11,210 nt of DNA from Paracoccaceae bacterium (GCA_015487335.1 WFPZ01000105.1:1-11210), one strand, 5' to 3'. Shown: positions 1 to 5,821, counted from the first letter of the stretch. Notes: generated from the sequence alone by a model not told the origin. Translations and numbers: made by a program.

Positions 1-189
1 GGCGTGGTGCTCCAGCTTGCCGCCGCGTTCGATCAGCAGCTGCATTTCCTGTTCCGGCTCGGGGTCGAACACCAGCACCCTGGCACCCGCGGACAGCGCC
101 CGTTCCACCCGCCGGGCGGCCACCGTGCCGCCGCCATCGACCAGAACCGTCCTGTCGCGGATGTCGAGAAAGATCGGAAGATACTGCAT
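1..189 (-). CDS. cysG: Siroheme synthase N-terminal domain (precorrin-2 dehydrogenase / sirohydrochlorin ferrochelatase), partial
   Basis: Only the first 63 residues are present; the frame is open to the left edge, so the gene is 3'-truncated by the window. The protein begins MQYLPIFLDIRDRTVLVDGG and continues GTVAARRVERALSAGARV. This matches the start of the CysG/Met8p Rossmann domain, where an N-terminal LPIF-L-RDR strand precedes a GGGxVAxR dinucleotide-binding loop (Gly19-Gly21, Ala24, Arg26). Members oxidise precorrin-2 with NAD+ and insert iron to give siroheme in the cytoplasm. It starts at ATG 189, with GGAG on the minus strand 8 nt before it and 11 nt after the stop of the 72-residue gene, so it is probably the last gene seen of that operon. 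Siroheme is the cofactor of DsrAB encoded divergently, which fits the context. I cannot see whether the gene continues into a SAM-methyltransferase domain (full CysG) or stops after the Met8p-like part. Confidence 0.85.
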   Translation of the reverse strand, partial: MQYLPIFLDIRDRTVLVDGGGTVAARRVERALSAGARVLVFDPEPEQEMQLLIERGGKLEHHA

Positions 190-200
190 GGCGTGGCTCC

Positions 201-419
201 TCAGCCGGGCTCGGATTTCGGGGTGGCGCTTTCGATCAGGATGCGCCCCAGCTCGCGCGCCGAGGGCTCGTCCATGTCCACCTGGGTGATGCGCCGGCCC
301 TCGCGCAGCACCAGCCGCACCATGCGCAGGCCCGATTCGAACTTCACCTCGCGCACCGAGGCACGGCGGCCGAAGGGCAGTTCCAGCATCGCCAGTTCGG
401 TGACGGTTTCGTCAACCAT
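201..419 (-). CDS. Conserved-looking small protein, 72 aa, unknown function
   Basis: I do not recognise this family with certainty. It encodes 72 residues with no cysteine, signal peptide or membrane segment. The middle (about residues 20-50) reads as alternating beta-type strands rich in Val, Arg and Glu (REVKFESG, MVRLVLREGRRITQVDMD). A helix-like tail with SARELGRILIES follows, so it looks like a compact alpha/beta cytoplasmic domain. Its ATG at 419 overlaps the stop codon of the upstream 65-residue gene (stop at 412-414) by 8 nt, and its own stop is 11 nt before the siroheme synthase start. This is strong evidence of translational coupling within one operon. The codon use is like its neighbours. 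Its job could relate to the dioxygenase or to siroheme/sulfur metabolism, but that is only inferred from position. Confidence 0.7.
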   Translation of the reverse strand: MVDETVTELAMLELPFGRRASVREVKFESGLRMVRLVLREGRRITQVDMDEPSARELGRILIESATPKSEPG

Positions 420-609
420 AGCTCAGCCCCCGGGTGAAGGCGGCCTCGAGGATCCATTCCCATTTCTTGGGCGTGTCGCGGTAATCGGGCTTGATGTCGA
501 ATTCCAGAAACATCTCGCCCGCTTCTCCGGCATGCTGGACCAGCTCTTCCAGCTCCTTGAAGCTGGTCACTTCCGGGTGACTGATGATGAGGTCGCTCAG
601 CTTTGCCAT
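412..609 (-). CDS. Small acidic protein, 65 aa, unknown function
   Basis: The open frame extends further upstream, but the ATG at 609 is the sensible start. It lies one base after the dioxygenase stop (611-613), and AGGAAG on the minus strand about 6 nt upstream serves as ribosome binding site. The 65-residue product begins MAKLSDLIISHPEV, is acidic, and has no cysteine or membrane segment. A predicted helix (SFKELEELVQHAGEAGEMF) leads into an FDIKPDYRDTPKKWEW segment with several aromatic residues, then a helical tail. It overlaps the next small gene by 8 nt. I do not recognise the family. The gene's position directly behind a Fe(II)/2-oxoglutarate oxygenase and before another tiny gene suggests a partner or accessory protein, but this is inference. 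Confidence 0.7.
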   Translation of the reverse strand: MAKLSDLIISHPEVTSFKELEELVQHAGEAGEMFLEFDIKPDYRDTPKKWEWILEAAFTRGLSYG

Positions 610-610
610 G

Positions 611-1528
611 TCAACTTCCTTCCACGCGGTTGCGGAACCGGACCCGGTAGATGACGCGCACGTTGCGCGCATCCTGGCCGTCCTCGAATCCGGTCCTGTT
701 GTGCAATATGTTGTTATTGAGGATACCTTGCCCCGGCTCAAGCCTGACCGACAGGGCGAGAGGATCGCCCTGCTGCAGGTGAAGGCGCAGGAATTCGGCC
801 GCCTCCCGGGTGAGCGGGTCGTCGCGCCACTCGATCGAGCGGGTGCGCGCGGTATAGCGCATCTGCAGCCGCCCGTTTGCGGCCGGATAGAAGACCGGGC
901 CGGTGGAGACGGGGCGGATCGAGCCGTCGGGCTCTTCATTGGCCGGAATCGACATCGCCTGCGGATGAATCAGCGCCTCGACATAGGCGGGGTTTTCGTC
1001 GCGCAGACGGATATAGGCGATTTCCGGGTCCAGAAGCTGGTTGCGGCCGCCGGCAAGAGCCTGCTCCACGCAGTGAAGCACGAAACCGTCGATGCGGTCT
1101 TCGGGGGCGTTGTAATAGCCGTCGGTGTGCCAGTTCATCGGCCTGGTGGAGTAGGGGATGTAGCCGCGCTTGTCCGGATCGGCCGAGACGCGCAGCGCCA
1201 CGATCCCCGCCTCCTCGGCCGAGCGGTGCGCCTCGGCGATCTTCAGCCCGAAGGCGGCGGCGAAGGCGCGCAGATCGTGGCGGGTCCGCTCCGGGTCGCG
1301 AGAATCGGATGACGTCGCGTAATGGGCATAATTGTTCATCCGGCAGCGCAGGATGATTTCCCGGCGTTCGGATTCGGAGGGATTCGCGATATCTTCGACT
1401 GCCACCGGGGGCAGATCCAGGGCCTGTTCGGCAATCTTCAGTTTCAGCTTCTTCCAGGCGTCATATTCCTGTTCGGCGGACAGGTTTCTCCAGTCAAATC
1501 CTTGCAGGATATCGATATTTTCAACCAT
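611..1528 (-). CDS. TauD/TfdA-family Fe(II)/2-oxoglutarate-dependent dioxygenase
   Basis: This is a 305-residue cytoplasmic oxygenase of the TauD/TfdA/gamma-butyrobetaine hydroxylase superfamily. The iron triad is visible: WHTDG gives the HxD pair (His134, Asp136), and NNNILHNRTGF supplies the distal His276. Arg291 or Arg295 in the closing strand (NVRVIYRVRF) is positioned to bind the 2-oxoglutarate carboxylate. The family couples oxidation of a substrate to conversion of 2-oxoglutarate and O2 into succinate and CO2; TauD itself releases sulfite from taurine. The substrate here cannot be read from sequence. I chose ATG 1528, which has AGGA 8 nt upstream; a GTG at 1555 would add nine residues. 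It is the first gene of the minus-strand cluster, transcribed away from dsrA across a shared regulatory region. A link to sulfonate or other sulfur-compound use is inferred from context only. Confidence 0.88.
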   Translation of the reverse strand: MVENIDILQGFDWRNLSAEQEYDAWKKLKLKIAEQALDLPPVAVEDIANPSESERREIILRCRMNNYAHYATSSDSRDPERTRHDLRAFAAAFGLKIAEAHRSAEEAGIVALRVSADPDKRGYIPYSTRPMNWHTDGYYNAPEDRIDGFVLHCVEQALAGGRNQLLDPEIAYIRLRDENPAYVEALIHPQAMSIPANEEPDGSIRPVSTGPVFYPAANGRLQMRYTARTRSIEWRDDPLTREAAEFLRLHLQQGDPLALSVRLEPGQGILNNNILHNRTGFEDGQDARNVRVIYRVRFRNRVEGS

Positions 1529-1620
1529 TCTTCCGGTCCTGTCCCGTTTGTCCACACTTTTCCGTGAGCCCGGCGAAGCCGTGAAACCGGCGGGTGTGAA
1601 TTGGCACTTGTTTTTTTGTT

Positions 1621-1648
1621 TTTACATTCGATTATTACGATGTATAGA
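1621..1648 (+). promoter_or_regulatory. Candidate sigma70-type promoter for the dsr operon
   Basis: TTTACA at 1621-1626 matches five of six bases of the -35 consensus. TATAGA at 1643-1648, with a 16-nt spacer, matches four of six of the -10. A start site near 1655 would give a leader of about 124 nt and would place the inverted repeat 1654-1691 right at the transcription start. The region is AT-rich by composition, so chance matches are likely; TTGGCA at 1601 with TACATT at 1623 is a weaker alternative. Confidence 0.4.
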
Positions 1649-1653
1649 TTAAA

Positions 1654-1691
1654 GTGCACGAACAGTAACCTGGTAATGGTAACTCGTGTAC
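1654..1691. repeat. 38-nt imperfect inverted repeat just downstream of the candidate dsr promoter
   Basis: The outer arms GTGCACGA (1654-1661) and TCGTGTAC (1684-1691) pair over 8 bp with one G·U. The inner arms GTAACC (1665-1670) and GGTAAC (1678-1683) pair over five of six positions, around a TGGTAAT loop (1671-1677). TGGTAA also occurs twice in tandem (1671-1682). It could be an operator for a dimeric regulator or a 5' leader hairpin in the dsr mRNA. Confidence 0.5.
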
Positions 1692-1778
1692 TATGAGATT
1701 CGGGCGGCGGAGGAGCCCGCCTGTCCAGGTTAGGAACGCGGCGCAAGGGCCCTTGGCCCGCATGTCTGGGAGGAAAGA

Positions 1779-3086
1779 ATGAAAGACGGCGACTCGATTG
1801 ACGGCAAACCCGAAGCCGGAAAGGCGGACAAGCACCCGACGCCTCATCTTGACGAGCTTGAAGGCGGCCCCTGGCCAAGCTTCGTGACCGGTCTGAAACG
1901 TTTGCGCGACGAAGGGTCGCCGAACAACCGGAAGATCATGAATGACCTTCTGGGTCAGCTGAACCACTCCTACGAGAAGAAGCTCGGCTTCTGGAAGGGC
2001 GGCACGGTATCGGTGTTCGGCTATGGCGGCGGGATCATTCCGCGCTTTTCGGAAGTGGCCGACAAGTTTCCGGAGTCGAAGGAGTTTCACACCCTGCGTG
2101 TGATGCCGCCCCCGGGCTTCCACTACACCACCGATGTCCTGCGCAAGATGTGCGACATCTGGGAGCGTCACGGCTCCGGCCTGATCGCCTTCCACGGCCA
2201 GTCCGGCGACATCATGTTCCAGGGCTGCAGCACCGAGGCGACCCAGGCGGCCTTCGACGAGCTCAACGAGCTGGGATTCGACCTTGGCGGCGCCGGCCCG
2301 GCCCTGCGCACCGCCATGAGCTGCGTCGGCCGTGCCCGCTGCGAGCAGTCCTGCTATGACGAGGCGCGCGCGCATCGCACGATCATCAACTCGCTGCTCG
2401 ACGAGATGCACCGCCCGTCGCTGCCCTACAAGTTCAAGTTCAAGTTCTCGGGCTGCGCCAACGACTGCGTGAACGCCATCCACCGCGCCGACTTCGCGGT
2501 GATCGGCACCTGGCGCGACGACATCAAGATCGATCAGGAGAAGGTCAAGGAGCACGTCGCCAAGGTGGGGCGCAAGTACACCATCGACACGGTGGTCAAC
2601 ATGTGCCCGACGCGGGCGATCTCGCTCAATGACGACGACACGCTCGAGATCGACAACTCTTCCTGCGTGCGCTGCATGCACTGCATCAACGTCATGACCA
2701 AGGCTCTGAGCCCCGGCGACGACAAGGGCGTCTCGATCATGATCGGCGGCAAGCGCGCCCTGAAGGTGGGCGACATGATGGGCATCCAGGTGATCCCGTT
2801 CATGAAGCTGGAAACCGACGAGGACTTCGAGAAGCTCGAGGAGTTTGCCGAGAACGTGGTGGAATTCTTTGCCGACAACGCGCTGGAACACGAGCGCATC
2901 GGCGAGACCATCGACAGGGTCGGTCTTCCGGCCTTCCTCGAAGCCATGGACATTCCGCCGGATCCGAACATGGTCAACCACCCGCGGACCTCGTGCTTCG
3001 TTCGCACCGACGACTTCGACGAGGAAGCCGCCAAGTGGTTCGAGCGCAAGGCGCGCGAAGCCGGAATGCAGATCAGCGCCGAGTGA
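1779..3086 (+). CDS. dsrA: Dissimilatory sulfite reductase (reverse type), alpha subunit
   Basis: DsrA is the alpha subunit of the cytoplasmic alpha2beta2 siroheme enzyme that, in sulfur oxidisers, makes sulfite from sulfane sulfur delivered on DsrC. The 435-residue product has the siroheme-coupled [4Fe-4S] ligands Cys182-X5-Cys188 (SCVGRARCEQSC) and Cys226-X3-Cys230 (FSGCANDC). An inserted ferredoxin domain carries Cys276 followed by Cys296, Cys299 and Cys302 (SCVRCMHC). The length is close to that of known DsrA proteins (about 420-440). GGGAGG sits 5 nt before ATG 1779. It heads the dsr operon, and a 64-nt gap with a hairpin separates it from dsrB. The oxidative direction is inferred from the accompanying dsrEFH and dsrL. 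Confidence 0.97.
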   Translation: MKDGDSIDGKPEAGKADKHPTPHLDELEGGPWPSFVTGLKRLRDEGSPNNRKIMNDLLGQLNHSYEKKLGFWKGGTVSVFGYGGGIIPRFSEVADKFPESKEFHTLRVMPPPGFHYTTDVLRKMCDIWERHGSGLIAFHGQSGDIMFQGCSTEATQAAFDELNELGFDLGGAGPALRTAMSCVGRARCEQSCYDEARAHRTIINSLLDEMHRPSLPYKFKFKFSGCANDCVNAIHRADFAVIGTWRDDIKIDQEKVKEHVAKVGRKYTIDTVVNMCPTRAISLNDDDTLEIDNSSCVRCMHCINVMTKALSPGDDKGVSIMIGGKRALKVGDMMGIQVIPFMKLETDEDFEKLEEFAENVVEFFADNALEHERIGETIDRVGLPAFLEAMDIPPDPNMVNHPRTSCFVRTDDFDEEAAKWFERKAREAGMQISAE

Positions 3087-3116
3087 TCTCGGCGCATCAC
3101 CGAAACGCAGCTTACC

Positions 3117-3136
3117 CTGCCGGCGCCCGCCGGCAG
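3117..3136 (+). repeat. Perfect 8-bp stem-loop in the dsrA-dsrB gap
   Basis: CTGCCGGC (3117-3124) and GCCGGCAG (3129-3136) form a perfect 8-bp GC-rich stem with a GCCC loop. It ends one base before the dsrB Shine-Dalgarno (3138-3145). No T-run follows, so it is not an intrinsic terminator. An mRNA processing or stability element, or one tuning dsrA:dsrB translation, is more likely. Confidence 0.6.
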
Positions 3137-3137
3137 C

Positions 3138-3145
3138 GAGGGAGG
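3138..3145 (+). promoter_or_regulatory. Ribosome binding site deciding the dsrB start
   Basis: GAGGGAGG is followed by two adjacent ATG codons at 3148 and 3151. The first is only 2 nt from the purine block and the second is 5 nt away. The normal spacing favours 3151 as the dsrB start. Confidence 0.6.
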
Positions 3146-3150
3146 ACATG

Positions 3151-4236
3151 ATGGAACAACAGGCAAACGCAACCCCCCGGATGCCCGACGAGATCGGGGT
3201 GCCGGATCACTTCCAGTACATGCATCCGGTTCTCAAGAAGAACCACGGCAACTGGGCCTGGCACGAGCGCCCGCGCGCCGGCGTGCTGCGCCACGTCTCC
3301 AAGAGCGGCGACGAGATCTTCACTGTCCGCGCCGGGACCCAGCGGCAGATGGACGTCTTCACCATCCGCAAGCTGTGCGACATCGGCGATGAATACGGCG
3401 ACGGCTACGTGCGCTTCACCACGCGTTCGAACATCGAGTTCCTGGTCAAGGACGAGGCCAAGGTCGCGCCCCTGATCGAGAAGCTCGAGTCGGAAGGCTT
3501 CCCCGTGGGCGGCACCGGCGCCTCGATCTCGATGGTGTCTCACACCCAGGGCTGGCTGCACTGCGACATCCCCGGCACCGACGCCTCGGGCGTGGTGAAG
3601 GGGTTGATGGACATGCTGCACAAGGAATTCGTGCAGGAGAAGATGCCCAACCGCCTGCGCATCACCACCTCGTGCTGCCAGATCAACTGCGGCGGCCAGG
3701 GCGACATCGCGGTGAACGTGCAGTACACCAAGCCGCCGAAGATCAACCACGATCTGGTGGCGAACGTCTGCGAGCGCCCCGCCGTGGTGGCCCGCTGCCC
3801 GGTGGCGGCGATCCGGCCGGCGCTGGTGGACGGCAAGCCCTCTCTGGAGGTGGACGAGAAGAAATGCGTCTGCTGCGGCGCCTGCTACCCGCCGTGCCCG
3901 CCGATGCAGATCAACGGCGAGGAGAGCACCAAGATCGCCATCTGGGTGGGCGGCAAGCACTCTTCGGCCCGCTCCAAGCCGACCTTCCACAAGCTGGCGG
4001 TGGCCAACCTGCCCAACAACGCTCCGCACTGGCCCGAGGTCAAGGAAGTGGTCGGGCGCATCGTCGAGGCCTACAAGTCCGACGCCAAGCACTGGGAGCG
4101 CATGGGCGAGTGGATCGAGCGGATCGGCTGGAAGCGGTTCTTCGAGATGACCAATCTGGCCTTCACCAAGCACCACATCGACACCTGGACCGGTGCCCGC
4201 AAGACCATGAACACCTCCGCGCATGTGCGCTTCTGA
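3151..4236 (+). CDS. dsrB: Dissimilatory sulfite reductase (reverse type), beta subunit
   Basis: DsrB pairs with DsrA in the cytoplasmic siroheme enzyme and carries the catalytically competent siroheme site in studied members. The 361-residue product (usual length about 355-380) shows the expected ligands: Cys138 (GWLHCDIPG) and Cys175-Cys176-X3-Cys180 (TTSCCQINCGGQG), the DsrB-type CCxxxC motif. The ferredoxin domain is at about residues 207-250. It has Cys216 before Pro, and a cluster Cys239, Cys242, Cys245, Cys249 (KKCVCCGACYPPC). The start could be one codon upstream (3148), but ribosome-binding-site spacing favours 3151. dsrE follows after 15 nt, so the two are surely cotranscribed. The mapping of siroheme function is family knowledge. 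Confidence 0.97.
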   Translation: MEQQANATPRMPDEIGVPDHFQYMHPVLKKNHGNWAWHERPRAGVLRHVSKSGDEIFTVRAGTQRQMDVFTIRKLCDIGDEYGDGYVRFTTRSNIEFLVKDEAKVAPLIEKLESEGFPVGGTGASISMVSHTQGWLHCDIPGTDASGVVKGLMDMLHKEFVQEKMPNRLRITTSCCQINCGGQGDIAVNVQYTKPPKINHDLVANVCERPAVVARCPVAAIRPALVDGKPSLEVDEKKCVCCGACYPPCPPMQINGEESTKIAIWVGGKHSSARSKPTFHKLAVANLPNNAPHWPEVKEVVGRIVEAYKSDAKHWERMGEWIERIGWKRFFEMTNLAFTKHHIDTWTGARKTMNTSAHVRF

Positions 4237-4251
4237 GACAGGGAAAGCAAC

Positions 4252-4644
4252 GTGAAGATCGGAGTCGTCATCAGTGAAGGCCCCTACACGCATCAGGCTG
4301 CGGATACGGGCTACCACTTCGTGAAGGCCGCCCTTGCCAAGGGGCACGAGGTGCCGCGTGTGTTCTTCTACCATGATGGTGTCAATGTCGCGACGCGCCT
4401 GTCGGTTCCGCCGCAGGACGAGCGCAACATCCAGAAGAACTGGACGGAACTTGCCAAGGAGCACGGGATCGACATGGTCGTGTGCATCGCCGCGGCGCAG
4501 CGCCGGGGGCTGCTGGACGAGAACGAGGCCGAGCGCCAGGGCAAGGACGCCAACAACATTGCCGAGGGCTTCCGGATTTCCGGTCTCGGTCAGCTGATCG
4601 AGATGGCGATCCAGACCGATCGTCTGGTCATGTTCGGCGATTGA
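4252..4644 (+). CDS. dsrE: Sulfur-transfer protein DsrE (active-site subunit of DsrEFH)
   Basis: DsrE is the catalytic subunit of the cytoplasmic DsrE2F2H2 hexamer (TusD homologue) and receives sulfane sulfur before transfer to DsrC. The 130-residue product has Cys78 (MVVCIAAAQRRG), the same position as the essential persulfidated cysteine of Allochromatium vinosum DsrE. The N-terminal MKIGVVISEGPYTHQAADTG is the usual DsrE/TusD opening strand and helix. Translation starts at GTG 4252, preceded by AGGGAAAG; no in-frame ATG lies nearby. It is 15 nt after dsrB and 11 nt before dsrF. Its presence is a marker of the oxidative Dsr pathway, since reductive sulfate reducers generally lack dsrEFH. 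Confidence 0.96.
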   Translation: MKIGVVISEGPYTHQAADTGYHFVKAALAKGHEVPRVFFYHDGVNVATRLSVPPQDERNIQKNWTELAKEHGIDMVVCIAAAQRRGLLDENEAERQGKDANNIAEGFRISGLGQLIEMAIQTDRLVMFGD

Positions 4645-4655
4645 GGGAGGAATGA

Positions 4656-5063
4656 ATGTCTGACACCAAGAAATTCCTCTACGTCAATCGCAAGGCGCCC
4701 TACGGCACCATCTATGCCCTGGAGAGTCTCGAGGTGGTCCTGATCGGCGCAGCCTTCGAACAGGAGGTGGCTCTGGCCTTCCTCGACGACGGGGTGTTCC
4801 AGCTGACCAAGGGCCAGGATACAACCGGTATCGGCGTCAAGAACTTCTCGCCGACTTTCCGGGCCCTGGGCGACTATGACGTGAACAAGCTTTACGTGGA
4901 GCGTGAATCCCTTGAAGAGCGCGGCCTCAGCGAGGACGACCTGCAGGAGATCATGTACGAGGACGAGGACGACGACTGGGCCGAAAAGCCCTCGATCCGC
5001 ATCGTCAGCCGGGCCGAGATGGCCGACATCATGGCCGAGCAGGACGTGATTCTGAGTTTCTGA
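4656..5063 (+). CDS. dsrF: DsrF, TusC-like subunit of the DsrEFH sulfur-transfer complex
   Basis: DsrF is the structural TusC-like partner in the cytoplasmic DsrEFH hexamer. The 135-residue product has the DsrE-like alpha/beta fold signature: an opening KKFLYVNRKAPYGT strand-turn, then a helix, then VVLIGAAFEQEVALAFLDDG. It contains no cysteine, so it cannot itself carry a persulfide; sulfur must sit on DsrE Cys78 and DsrH Cys20. A strongly acidic stretch (YEDEDDDWAE, residues 101-110) comes before the last strand. ATG 4656 is correct because it is 5 nt from GGGAGG; the ATG at 4652 runs into a stop after three codons. It sits between dsrE and dsrH with gaps of 11 and 9 nt. Confidence 0.94.
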   Translation: MSDTKKFLYVNRKAPYGTIYALESLEVVLIGAAFEQEVALAFLDDGVFQLTKGQDTTGIGVKNFSPTFRALGDYDVNKLYVERESLEERGLSEDDLQEIMYEDEDDDWAEKPSIRIVSRAEMADIMAEQDVILSF

Positions 5064-5072
5064 GGGGAAGAG

Positions 5073-5381
5073 ATGTCAACACTGCATACCGTGAACAAGT
5101 CGCCTTTCGAAACTCAGACCCTTCTGAGCTGTCTCAATCACTGCAAGGATGGCGACGCCGTGTTGCTGATCGAGGACGGCATATATGGAGGGCTTGCGGG
5201 AACCGGCCTGTCGGAAGCCATCCGGCAGAGCGCGTCGCGGGTGAAGATCTATGTCCTGAACGAGGACGTCAAGGCGCGCGGCATTCCCGCCGAGCGGCTT
5301 ATGGAAGAGGTGACCGGCGTCGGCTATGACGGATTTGTGGATCTGGTCACCGAACATGATCGGACCCAGTCCTGGCTGTAA
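5073..5381 (+). CDS. dsrH: DsrH, TusB-like subunit of the DsrEFH sulfur-transfer complex
   Basis: DsrH is the small TusB-like subunit of DsrEFH and acts in the cytoplasm in sulfur relay to DsrC. The 102-residue product carries Cys20 (TQTLLSCLNHCKDGD), the conserved redox cysteine position of A. vinosum DsrH, and a second cysteine at 24. The segment DAVLLIEDGIYGGLAGTG is the characteristic TusB/DsrH strand-loop. ATG 5073 has GAGGGGAAG upstream and lies 9 nt after dsrF. It is followed by a 52-nt gap before dsrC, the longest after the dsrA-dsrB and dsrC-dsrM gaps. Confidence 0.95.
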   Translation: MSTLHTVNKSPFETQTLLSCLNHCKDGDAVLLIEDGIYGGLAGTGLSEAIRQSASRVKIYVLNEDVKARGIPAERLMEEVTGVGYDGFVDLVTEHDRTQSWL

Positions 5382-5433
5382 ATCGGCAAACCGCCTTCGG
5401 GCACCAAGAGAAACTTAAGAGAGGAAGTCCAAG

Positions 5434-5766
5434 ATGGCATATGAGGTGAACGGCCAAGTGGTCGAGCATGACGAGGAAGGTTACATCGTCAACCTGTCCG
5501 ACTGGAGCAGGGAGCTGGCCGAAGAGATCGCCAAGACCGAAAACATCGAGATGACGGACGAGCACTGGGAAGTGGTCAACTTCCTGCGTGACTACTACGA
5601 AGAATACCAGATCGCGCCGGCCGTTCGGGTTCTGATCAAGGCGATCAAGAAGTCCATGGGTCCGGAGAAGGGCAACAACAAGTACATGTACGAGCTGTTC
5701 CCCTACGGCCCGGCCAAGCAGGCCTGCAAGATCGCCGGTCTGCCCAAGCCGACCGGCTGCGTCTGA
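5434..5766 (+). CDS. dsrC: DsrC, sulfur carrier protein with two-cysteine C-terminal arm
   Basis: DsrC is the small cytoplasmic carrier (TusE homologue) that accepts sulfur from DsrEFH and is substrate for DsrAB and DsrMKJO. The 110-residue product ends in the mobile arm KQACKIAGLPKPTGCV, with the two redox cysteines Cys98 and Cys109 ten residues apart and the second penultimate. This is the pattern of true DsrC as opposed to single-cysteine TusE or RspA types. HWEVVNFLRDYYEEYQIAPA and the YELFPYGPAKQACKIAGLP region are family hallmarks. GAGAGGAAG precedes ATG 5434. A 52-nt gap upstream could hold its own promoter, as described for A. vinosum dsrC, but I see no clear match. A hairpin follows the gene. 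Confidence 0.98.
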   Translation: MAYEVNGQVVEHDEEGYIVNLSDWSRELAEEIAKTENIEMTDEHWEVVNFLRDYYEEYQIAPAVRVLIKAIKKSMGPEKGNNKYMYELFPYGPAKQACKIAGLPKPTGCV

Positions 5767-5784
5767 TCTGACAACTACTTGAAA

Positions 5785-5804
5785 ACACTCGTATTTTCGG
5801 GTGT
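5785..5804 (+). repeat. Stem-loop between dsrC and dsrM
   Basis: ACACTCG (5785-5791) pairs with CGGGTGT (5798-5804) over 7 bp including one T·G wobble, around a TATTTT loop. There is no T-run after the stem, so it is a poor intrinsic terminator. It sits 18 nt after the dsrC stop and ends 4 nt before the dsrM Shine-Dalgarno, where it could stabilise the upstream dsrC mRNA or lower dsrM translation. Confidence 0.4.
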
Positions 5805-5808
5805 CAAC

Positions 5809-5816
5809 GGGAGGAG
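5809..5816 (+). promoter_or_regulatory. Ribosome binding site deciding the dsrM start
   Basis: GGGAGGAG lies 5 nt before GTG 5822. An in-frame GTG at 5801 would put this strong Shine-Dalgarno inside the gene and has none of its own in front, so 5822 is the better start. Confidence 0.65.
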
Positions 5817-5821
5817 TCCGC

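Larger units (their letters stand above)
1529..1778. promoter_or_regulatory. Divergent intergenic control region between the dioxygenase cluster and dsrA
   Basis: These 250 bases separate two divergent operons and hold no convincing gene. The segment 1609-1653 is strikingly AT-rich (a T-run at 1609-1617, then ATTCGATTATTACGATGTAT) inside GC-rich DNA, as expected for overlapping promoters. To its right lie an imperfect inverted repeat (1654-1691), a GC-rich weak hairpin (about 1701-1719) and a perfect 12-bp palindrome (1744-1755). To its left is a 17-bp-period repeat (1562-1592). The dsrA Shine-Dalgarno GGGAGG is at 1768-1773. A leader of roughly 120 nt in front of dsrA leaves room for control at the mRNA level. 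Confidence 0.75.

Noticed and set aside
1529..1555. GTG 1555 as the start of the dioxygenase
   Set aside because: ATG 1528 has a better spaced AGGA and the nine extra residues are highly charged and not family-like. The alternative cannot be ruled out.
1601..1617. TTGGCACTTG followed by a T-run, resembling a sigma54 -24/-12 promoter
   Set aside because: The -24 part matches TTGGCAC but the -12 position lacks the required GC, reading only T.
3117..3136. dsrA-dsrB hairpin as a rho-independent terminator
   Set aside because: No T-run follows, and the Shine-Dalgarno of dsrB follows directly.
4652..4663. ATG 4652 as dsrF start
   Set aside because: It meets a stop codon after three codons; ATG 4656 opens the real gene.
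5801..5821. Upstream GTG 5801 as the dsrM start
   Set aside because: It would place the strong GGGAGGAG Shine-Dalgarno inside the gene and has none of its own in front; GTG 5822 is correctly spaced.
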